Source: Diabrotica undecimpunctata (taxonomy: Eukaryota > Arthropoda > Insecta > Coleoptera > Chrysomelidae). Taken from it: a stretch of DNA of 64,000 nt. Made by a program: the position numbers and the translations under genes. This document shows, one piece after another, positions 55,409 through 64,000 of the stretch. The stretch covers positions 132,731,914 through 132,795,913 of the forward strand of contig NC_092809.1 of NCBI RefSeq assembly GCF_040954645.1. Reading direction: 5' to 3'. Positions within the stretch are counted from its first letter, which is position 1. The number at the start of each line of letters is the position of its first letter. The notes below the pieces were generated by a model that was not told where the DNA came from, did no database searches, and saw only the letters and a program-made list of their open reading frames with translations.

Positions 55409-58339
55409 AACACATTTTTTTTTTAATTTATTAATAAAATGTATAACAATAATTAGACAAAAAAAACAAGTTTTTTAAGAACATCCTGAAGCGAAGCTTC
55501 TATACTGGCGTTGTATTACTGTTTTTTCTCTACAAGATGGCGTCTTCATGGATGAATAGCGGTTCTTGACATCGATTTACTACTCTCGATCAATTCGTTT
55601 CTATATCATAGTCATTATATATATTTACTCTAAGCAGGTTTACATTAAAAGCTGCATGCATAATAACTAACAAAATATAAACAATTAATGTAATAATTAA
55701 AAATTAAAAGAATATCTGTTACTAAAAGATTCGATTCGTAACGATTGTCAAAATTTAATAAAAGTCATGGATGGAATCTGAATAATAACAATATTGAATC
55801 ATTTGTTTATTTTTTATAATAATTATTCTCGTTTTAAAATTTCATACAAAAATACAATTACTATTATTAGACATATATAGTTTACATAATAATTAACTTG
55901 GCTATCAAAATATATTTATTTATATTTTATTATTATTTGGTCTGAATTTGACAGGTTTGTCATAAGTAAACAACGTATGTTTCTGTGCCTTGTTAATACG
56001 TTAATAGGTGGCGTTAGAAGCAAACATAATAATTTATTGAATTTGTTTAAAATATAAAAATAAATAAATAATATTTATTTAATTTTAAATATATTATTTA
56101 AATTTTAAAATACAGAAAATATAGAATGACGCTCTGCTCTAGTCTACAGTACCGCCTACTGCTCCACTTTTTTAATATAATTTATGTTATTTTTAAACAT
56201 CTTATTTAGTTTATATAATAATTGAATCGACTATTAAATGATATTTATTTATATATTTTTATAATTTCACATAAATATAATTTCATACAAATACAATTAC
56301 TAAGATCCATTCGCTCAACTCGGGCATATTTTGACAGATTCATAGCTAAAAGCTATGACACAAAAGTTCCTAGCTCACAGTATTAACAGCTTAAATAAAC
56401 TTTTATTACAGACTTCTTTCATTAAAAAAGAAGAATTATTCTAAATAGTGGAAGTGTATACTAAACCCATAAAATTTTGGATAGGATATATTTAAAAAAT
56501 ATATTTCAGTTTTTATAATTTAACATAACTATTTATTATATGGTGCAATAAATAAATATTGATTATCGGTAATTCGCAAAAGTTCTATTTTATTTACTAT
56601 TTAGTCTGTTTACTATTAATATTGGCTATGAGTACGTGTGCTTGGTTGTATAGTAATTTCCAGCCACTTCTAGTCTGTCAAAAGGTAACTAACTTCGCAA
56701 AAAAATAATTACTAAATTCACTAGACAGTTTGGACTGGGAATAGCGTACCGACTATAAAGTATTTTAAAAATTTTCATATTTATACAGTCACAGCGAAAG
56801 AGTCCATTTGTGTATCTAACAAGGGGATGGCTGTTAGGTATACGAAATGTCAAAACTGACCATAATTTGTTATTTTGATTTTTTGTTAAATTTAAAAATA
56901 CAGAAACATAATATGAAGCTTCGCGCTAGTCTATAGTACTGTCTACTGTATCACTTTCTTTTTATTATTTAAACAAAGTGCATAGATTATTTATTAACAA
57001 TTTTATAAAAAAAACATCATATAATTATAATGTACTTTATCAAATCCATCAAATGGCGCTAGTTAGGTTACTTAATAATTGTTTTAGAGAGCCTTTATAA
57101 GATAGCGAGATAACTGGAAGGCAACTTCTTCTTTACAATTACCTTAGGTTCAGACAAAAACAGGCTTAAGGCCTCATATAAGAAGAATAATAATAACAAG
57201 AAGAAACTAACTTAATCTTAGTTAAAAACTTTATTACATCTGTATCATGTACTTCGTATCAAGAACACAACTATAAATTTGCCATTTGCCAATTTAAAAG
57301 ATCAAGAACCCCAAAAGTTTAATAACCCAACAAATCTAACAGCAATTACAATTATATTTACACAAAATTACATAGCTACCCAGTAACCCACTATACAGAA
57401 TGTTAAATACATTAAAGTGATATTTATATAACAATTATAACAACAACAAACTACAATTTTATCAAGTCCTTCAACGGGATAATAATGAAAAATGTTATAC
57501 GAAACCGAATCGTTTTCGCACTCTGATTCTTTTATAAAAAATTCAAATTAGAGATGCAAAATTAACATCGAATGCAATCACCGAGTTAGAACAGAAGCGT
57601 GCTCTGCTCGAAGAAAGCAGCGGCGGGCGAGATTAATAGAGAATCAGCGGAAAATACTGAAGAAGACTATTGCATGCGACTAAATTAATCTAAAATCGAT
57701 GCTTGTAAAACAGGCTCAAATTATTTTTTTATTGCTACTGATAAAAAATGTTAATAGAAAATTTGAACATGATTAACTAATTAGTGTAACAGCACGTACG
57801 GTTTTTTTTATTGCAGGAGAGAAGGGGTTTGCAAAAACGGAGTTTGCACTCTCTACAATGTTAACATTATTGCGCATATTTCGTCTATCGCAAAGTACAG
57901 AAAAGAAAATCATAATTAATAATTTGTTTTTATTAATGTGCCACTCAGGTGGGAAATATGTAGGGATGTTTTGTGTTGGTCTTTAGATTTGAGTTCCTTT
58001 ACCTATATGCACTTTTTGATATGAAATAACCTTCAAATCGCGATAGAATTCTGATGTTTACCAATTTAAGTACAAAGACGCACAAATCGTGCTCATATAC
58101 TGTCTAAAATATATACAAAATCAAACTTATATGGAATCATCTAATATTTCTTATTATTTCAAGGGAATTAAAAAAAACATACGAAAAGAATATTTATTTT
58201 AAAGCAATGTTATCACCAATACATAAAAACTAAAGAACACGGTAAACTTTTGAAATAATAAATTGAAACCACTTCTTGTTTTAAAGCCAATAAGGTAAAA
58301 AAATTTCCATGTCAAACGACTAATGTTTAAATTGTTTTT
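55409..58339. other. Long AT-rich stretch with diverged internal repeats
   Basis: A block with AAAATACAGAAA followed by GCTCTGCTCTAGTCTACAG at about 56110-56160 returns in diverged form at about 56890-56960. A related piece occurs near 55490. No coding motif was seen. Confidence 0.4.
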
Positions 58340-58437
58340 ATTTATTTATGACTTCGTTTGATAGTCAGTGTAACCACCCCTGGCCCTTAAGCAAGCTTTA
58401 ATTCGCGTGGACATGCTCATAAACAAATTTTACGTCG
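58340..58437 (-). pseudogene. Tc1-like transposase C-terminal tip
   Basis: The minus strand reads MSMSTRIKACLRARGGYTDY, the usual last residues of Tc1-type transposases. It is only about 30 codons and joins abruptly to the LINE C endonuclease on its right. Confidence 0.45.
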
Positions 58438-59320
58438 ATTATTTTTGATAGATGTATATCTCTGCTGGTTATAATATAATCTATCATAGATCTTTGTCCA
58501 CGGGTGTTATTGAATGTATATTTGTGTTGGTCTTTGGGGTCAAAAAATGTGTTGTTTATTCTTAGTTCGTTATTTGTGCAGAAGTTGATCATCAGTTCTC
58601 CATTTTCGTTTTTAACATTCTCGTTATATTTTTGTTTGATGCCGGGTATTACTTGGTTGCCTATTGGAGCGTTAAGATCCCCCAATATTATCATCTTTCA
58701 TCTGACTTGATCTACTACTTGTTGTAATTGGTCGTAGAACGCTTCCCTTGTTGTTTGAGGCTTGTTATTTTCTGGGCCATATACTCCAATGATGTTCAGG
58801 TCTTCCTTCTTCATACTTATCTTTGCTGTTACTTTTCTTTCTGATATGTATTGACACTCTTTGATGTAATTTTGGTACCTTTGGTGTATTAGTAAGGCTA
58901 CACCTTCTTTGGCCCTGTTTGCTTTTGCTACTCCACTGTAGATTAGTATGTATTCACCTAATTGTGATTGTCTTTTTCCTTTATTTTTTGTTACCTGTAG
59001 AGCACAAATGTCTATTTATTTCTCTTTCAGCACTTGGGTTATTTCTTGGTCCCTTGAGTTCAATGATCTAATATTCCAAGTATTAATTTTCATCTGGGTT
59101 TTGGATGTTTTTCGCTTGTCCTTATTTCTTGCCGTAGTCGTCTTCATAGTATCAATCCAGTTCCGAGGCTGTACATTGTTTCTTTGGGCAGTATTTGTTT
59201 TTACAATTGGTAGGTTGCTAACCTTGCCAATCACCCTCCACATTTTATCCGGGCTTAGGACCGGCTGTAGTAACCGCAGAGCTACTCAATCCACCCCGCA
59301 ATCACCCCAGGCAGTGTTTA
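58438..59320 (-). pseudogene. LINE C 5' end: leader and endonuclease
   Basis: From right to left: a 5' leader with CCGGTCCTAAGCCCGGAT (near 59260), the endonuclease start INTWNIRSLN (near 59095), then IISVYGPE-like residues (near 58790), GDLNAPIGNQ (near 58680), INNTFFDPKDQHKYTF and RSMIDYIIT (near 58480). Two in-frame stops (near 59018 and 58700) break an otherwise continuous frame. The RT half is absent here. The end of this domain is repeated in the other LINE C copy at 63340-63515. Confidence 0.75.
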
Positions 59321-59362
59321 CCTATTGTTGAATAGGTAAAAAGGTCCTTCAACAATAGGTCT
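59320..59362. repeat. 13-bp inverted repeat at a LINE-LINE junction
   Basis: ACCTATTGTTGAA and its exact complement TTCAACAATAGGT are separated by about 15 bp, where LINE C (minus) meets LINE B (plus). Confidence 0.7.
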
Positions 59363-60045
59363 AAAAATGAACATCAGTAAGACCAAATTTATGACAAATT
59401 TAGTTCCCAGCGAACACCTAATCATCCAAAATTAAATGGTAGAATTGACAGAAAAGTACATATATCTTGGTCATGAAATCAGAATAGGCAAGGACAACCA
59501 GACCTGCGAATTTCAACGACTAATAACACTTACTTGGACGGCGTATGGTTCACTAAGAGACATCTTTAAGAGCAACATCCCGATAGCTATTAAACGGAAG
59601 ACATTTGACCAATGCATTCTTCCTATTATGACATACGGAGCAGAAACTCTCACGCTCACAAAAAGAACAGCACTAAAAATGCGAGTGGCACAAAGGCGCA
59701 TGGAAAGATCAATTCTCGGCGTGACAAAAAAAGACAAAATACAAATCAAGACTTAAGGAAAAGAACAGGTATCAGTGATGTCGTCGAACGTATAGCCAAG
59801 CTGAAATGGAATTGGGCAGGTCACATAGTGAGACTGAAAGACACAAGATGGACCAGAAAACTAATTGACTGGCGCCCACGAGAAGACAAACGCAGCAGAG
59901 GACGACCACCAACACGCTGGATGGACATTAGACGAATATCCAAGAAATGGCAACAAAAAGCACAGAACCGTAAAGAGTGGCGAAAAATGGAAGAGACCTA
60001 TGTCCAGCAGTGGACAGAAGAGTGCCACTTTCCTCATTTTTCTTA
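59340..60045 (+). pseudogene. LINE B C-terminal part, one frameshift
   Basis: It starts in the RT thumb (IGLKMNISKTK), then YIYLGHEIRI, TYGAETLTL, MERSILGVTKKDK (open piece 59436-59756). A frame change follows, then SDVVERIAKLKWNWAGH, DTRWTRKLIDWRP and GRPPTRW (59612-60046). It ends near CAGCAGTGGACAGAAG. It is a different, diverged member of the RTE-like LINE B group. Confidence 0.78.
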
Positions 60046-61334
60046 ATATAGTCATTCCGCATAATTCCCTTTTCGTTTTCAATATTTTTTTTTAATTCAG
60101 CCTATCTATCTTCTAGGTTCCATTCCTTTTCTGATTCTTACAATTCTAAAAATTCTTGTTTCTCCTCTACCTGGTGCTTATGAATGCTTATGTCAAGGAT
60201 GCCTTTCATCAAGGGTTCAAAAATCCTAGTTGGAGTTATTTAAAGAACATGAAAACTTTTAATTAAATATTTGAGCCAGATAGGTTTATGCCTAACCAAA
60301 ATGAAGCAAAAAAAGATATTACAATAAATCTGTGGAGGACATTTACTCCATATACTATAGTATACATGATCTCTGACTAAATTCTTTATAAATTAATTAA
60401 AAAATTACAGTTTCTATTTTTACCTTGTGTTGTTTTATTACAAATACTTTTGGTATAAATTTTAAACACTGTATGCATTTGACACAGATCCAACTCTAAG
60501 CAAAAAATACATCCACTGTTGAAATTAATTCTGATACCTATTCTGGTACCTATTCAAGAACTTCAAAATATTTCAGAATATCTTCAGAACTTCATAATAT
60601 TTAAAATTGAAGGTATACGCCACTGAGAAGAGCTGTAATCAAACTCAAACTACTCGTTTTACGGTTTTCCACTTTAACAAAAAATAACAAAGAAATCTAT
60701 GCACGATTATATACAAAGTAATGTACTCATAGTTTTATAATTATGACTTAGAACTTTGATTGTGATCTGAGTAACTTTAATAATTAAATTGCATTAACCT
60801 ATATTTTAACAATGTAGCCAAGGTTCAAAGTTTTAGTATACTCCAACTTCTTAAACTATGTTAATCTATCCATGTTCGAATTAATCAAATAAATTTGTAG
60901 GAAAACTTAGACAGTTTCGTTCAATATGAAAGTTTATCTAATGGTAACATTATTCCCATAGTTACTTCGTTTAAACTTGAAAATAATGAAGAAATAATGA
61001 AAAACTTTTTTAATTTGTAAAATGAATTCTCGGCTTCTCCTTATCGTAGGTCATGTTCTGGGGATACTTCGTTTTATTTAAATAGCCCCACGATTACTGA
61101 TCGTTGGTCAACATTATAGCAATGCGGTTCTATCTTGTGCGGTTTTTAGCAGTGAATATATCCATGCTTGTTATACTTTTATATTTTTTTTCTTTCAGGA
61201 GTTTCTTTTCTCTTAATATTTTCTTTTAAGAAGAAAAATAGAAGATAGTATTTCTCGTTTTGGTAAAAGATGTTTCAGCGGTATTTTGTGTACTTTTCAT
61301 CTCAACTCTTTTTTTATATTAAATTGAACTATTC
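60046..61334. other. AT-rich stretch
   Basis: Nothing recognised. Confidence 0.5.
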
Positions 61335-61800
61335 TGGGATGAAATAACACTTGAAACATACTAACAGACCCAAATATCTTGGCGTCATACTAGACCGGCC
61401 ACTAACAAATAAGTACCACTGTCAGAGTACAAGACAAAAGGTTACTATGAGAAACAATCTCCAATAAGAGTTTTGAAGAAAATGGAGTGCAAATTCACAT
61501 GTTTAAAAGTAAAAAGTTAGGCCTTGTGTTTCTCAGTAGAAGAATATGCCTATCCGGTGTGGAGTAGGTCTAGGTAAGCCCAAGTCACCACTGCATTTAT
61601 TGAAACATGTAGAAAAACTACCAGCATTATGAAATAGAAATCAACTCCTCTATTCCTACTGTACCAGCTGATTTCGTATCACTAGAAGAACGTAGGCAAA
61701 CTGTCGATAAAATACAGCAAATATTGGAGTTTGAGGAACCGCCAGTAACCAGTGGGCTTAAATCAAGAAAAAGATTTATGAAAAGCGTTAGCGTCGAATT
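61335..61800 (+). pseudogene. Jockey-type LINE C-terminal RT remnant
   Basis: Across frames it reads PKYLGVILDRPLT, KVTMRNNL, then a decayed AEYACPVW-type block (near 61545) and further tail pieces. This is the post-RT region of Jockey-type elements, fitting the RT remnant at 18540-19240. Confidence 0.6.
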
Positions 61801-61883
61801 CCCCTAAGCTACCTCATATAATGGACCTTCTTCTCTTCTTCTTCTTCTTCTTCTTTTTATGTAGATATGACTCTCTCTGTTTT

Positions 61884-62084
61884 TCAATGCGCCTCCAGTA
61901 AGTTGTCGTTCCATTGTTTTCGTGGTCTTTCTAATGATCGTCTTCCTATAGGGGAACCGTCTCTTGCGATCTTTACTGCTCTATTTGTTGTCATTCGGCT
62001 TATATGATCGTTCCATTCTGCGTTTCTATTCTTTGGGGAATTTAGCATCTTTACTTTGAGAGAGTAGTATTGCGTCGTCTGCAT
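61884..62084 (-). pseudogene. LINE C C-terminal domain
   Basis: Open to a stop near 61884. It contains RNAEWNDHISRMTTNRAVK, then GRRSLERPRKQWNDNL, the end domain of this LINE. The first 17 codons come from the deletion junction with the RT palm read in another frame. Confidence 0.65.
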
Positions 62085-62871
62085 AGCAGATTATTTTAAG
62101 TTGTTTTTGTCCCATTTGGTATCCTTTTTTAGTTCTTAATTTTTTTATTATTTCATCCATAATCAGGTTGAACAATAAAGAAGTCAGGGAATCTCCCTGT
62201 CTTATCCCATTGTCAGCTTCAATATGGTCGGTTAGTTCTATTTCTACTTTTACTTTTATTGTGTTGTTTTGGTAGATATTTTCGATCGTTTTGATTATTC
62301 CTAGAGGTATCTCTCTTGCGTACAATAAGTAGATAACGTCCTTTAATTTTACTCGGTCAAATGCCTTCTTAAGGTCCACAAAACATAGATATGCCGGTTT
62401 GTTGTATTCTAATGATTTCTCCTGCACTTGTCTCATTATAAATATAGCGTCGGTGCATGATCTTCCCGACCTAAAACCTCATTGTTCTTCTGCTAGTATT
62501 ATAATTTCATTTAGTTTATTTGTTATCACTTTGGTTGTTAATTTTAGTGTTGTGTTTAATAAATGAATTTCTCTGTAATTTTCCTGGTCCCATTGGTTTC
62601 CCTTTTTGAAGAGAGGTATTAGGATGCTTGATCCCCATTCTTGAGGAATTCTGTTTTGTTCTATTATTTTTTGGATTAGTCTTAATAGTTGTTTGGTCAG
62701 ATCTGGTTCTCCGTACTTTAGGAGTTCGTTTGGTATTCTCTCCTTTCCTGATGATTTTCTATTCTTTAATTTCCTTAATGCTTTCTTTACCTCTTCCTCC
62801 TCAATATTTATTTCTTCGTTTGTCGTCACCTCTGGTGTCAGTGGTTCGTTCATTATCATCACCTTTAGCAA
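62026..62871 (-). pseudogene. LINE C reverse transcriptase, one stop codon
   Basis: Two open pieces in one frame (62479-62871 and 62026-62436) are separated by a TGA before GFRSGRSCTDA. The first has EEEVKKALRKLKNRKSSGK and ILIPLFKKGN. The second has FVDLKKAFDRVKL, GIRQGDSLTSLLFN and ICYADDAILL (catalytic YADD retained). One nonsense change and the downstream deletion are the only large defects in this part. Confidence 0.8.
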
Positions 62872-63524
62872 ATAGGGATCGAAGGTAGTCTACCCACGTT
62901 TCCTTCCAAATGTGTTTCGTTTTTATTAGTTCGTTTATCTCTTATTTTTTGTCCTCTGATCATTCTATATATTTCTTTTTGTGTTCCGTAGAAGTCGTGT
63001 TCCATCTGTTTTGAGAAGCTCTGCCAGTGTTCCCTTTTTATTTGTCTAACTAAAATGTTCGTTTCATTTCTGATTCGTTATTAGTGGTTATTTGCCTGTT
63101 TTGTTTGTTGTGCCCTGTATTGTAAAAAGGCTTTCTTTTGTTCTACAGATTTTGTCTTCACTTCCTCTCTAAACCATTTTTTCTTTTTTGATATGTTAGT
63201 GTTTGTTACTTTCCTCTCTCCGATCTTCTCTGATATTTATTCTTTTTCTGTATAAGTATTCCGTATTTCGTTCTTCGACTTTGATTTTTGTTTATGTTCT
63301 GTTATAACTAGACTATGGTCGCTAACTTTATCTGCGGAGTTAATACATCTTAAGTCGATTTTTTTCGATGGATGTATATCTCTGTTAGTTATAACATAGT
63401 CTATCATTGATCTTTGTCCACGGGTATTATTAAATGAATATTGTGTTGGTCTTTGGGGTAAAAAAAGTGTTATTTATTCTAAATTCGTTATTCGTGCAGA
63501 AGTTTATCATCATGAAATGGACCT

Positions 63525-63640
63525 GGACTGGAGAAACTGGTGGACACTCAACCGCATACACTCTGGGGTATAAAGACAGATAACGACGTACTCTGTGAAT
63601 GTGGTGAAATATAGAATAGCAATACCTAAGAGTATGCATT
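63525..63640 (+). pseudogene. Jockey-type LINE tail fragment
   Basis: Reads WWTLNRIHSGV and, after a frame change, LCECGEI, the start of the cysteine motif that closes Jockey ORF2. Compare with 8285-8480. Confidence 0.4.
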
Positions 63641-64000
63641 ACAGCGTCCTTGATAATTTATGGCTCTAAATACAAAGGCGGTAGAAGCAGCCCGATGTTG
63701 GTAAAAAAAATTGTAGTCAGGTCCAGAGTCGATAAAGTTGTAAGTGGCATTTTGGGAATGTTAACCGATTCTGCGTTATATTCAGGAGATCTTTATAGCC
63801 TATGTAGGTGGTTATCCTGCAGGCAAAATAATTACCTCCCTTTAAGTATTAGCCAGTTTAACTAAAACCAATTTGACATAAGAAAAGTGCCGGGGTTCTT
63901 TATGATTATGGTGTTTAACCATGGCACTGGTATTTTTGTTGTGTTAAGGTTAATTTTCCTAAATTTGGCTATACTGACTAAACTACGTTTTTCATATATT
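63641..64000. other. Right-edge stretch
   Basis: A 71-codon frame (63650-63865) without recognised motif; nothing else. Confidence 0.4.

Larger units (their letters stand above)
61832..63515 (-). mobile_element. LINE C copy with internal deletion
   Basis: An antisense copy running from the end of the endonuclease (63515-63340) through the linker (KKWFREEVKT near 63180), RT and C-terminal domain to a (GAA)n tail (complement at 61832-61857). At about 62035 the RT palm (ADDAILLSQSKDA) joins directly to the C-terminal RNAEWNDHI block, so the RT thumb and following region are deleted. Confidence 0.8.

Overview
The window looks like intergenic DNA from a large, AT-rich, repeat-filled animal genome, most likely an insect. 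The evidence is the mixture of Ty3/Gypsy, RTE- and Jockey-type LINEs, Penelope-like elements, pogo and Tc1/mariner transposons, a Crypton-like remnant, long (TA)n arrays and insect-style splice signals. I could not name the species, and I found no host protein-coding gene I would defend. Nearly everything interpretable is a mobile element, and many elements are nested or broken.

Layout. 1-7 kb: antisense LINE, Penelope and DDE transposase remnants, then a decayed sense LINE (4035-6928). 8-18.5 kb: a Jockey tail, then an inverted-repeat element (about 10404-18502) split by a complete, apparently very young Ty3/Gypsy element (11084-17544). That element has two LTRs that read as identical, a GTAC target duplication, intact gag and a pol in the -1 frame. 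18.5-29 kb: Jockey, LINE, DDE and pogo remnants, plus one possible host first exon (about 25250-25627). 29.8-32.8 kb: a chain of (TA)n arrays holding a pogo deletion derivative with TA target duplications, a LINE tail and a Penelope copy. 33-43.8 kb: LINE and Penelope remnants, including LINE A nested in LINE C with a 12-bp target duplication. 44-48.4 kb: a tRNA-derived SINE and an intact RTE-type LINE ORF (45368-48280). 48.4-52.5 kb: a 319-bp satellite array. 53-64 kb: a Crypton-like recombinase remnant, a 600-bp foldback with hammerhead-like motifs, and more LINE copies.

The most unusual item is the end of the Gypsy pol. Downstream of the integrase and GPY/F region, in the same open frame, lies a TARG1/Poa1-type macro (ADP-ribose) domain followed by a CX7CX5CX3H zinc finger. 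Other items worth following up are hammerhead-ribozyme-like motifs in three Penelope-type contexts, a pogo derivative with nine copies of a 15-bp motif and a PHD-like finger, and the satellite array with its hairpin-bearing long variants and a recombinant monomer.

For convenience the recurrent LINEs are called A (tail ending in GAAGAA after a 'RRIL..SW' C-terminal domain), B (RTE-like, 'KWQWAGH' C-terminal domain) and C (EN-RT with a 'WNDH' C-terminal domain and a (GAA)n tail). These names are local to this report.
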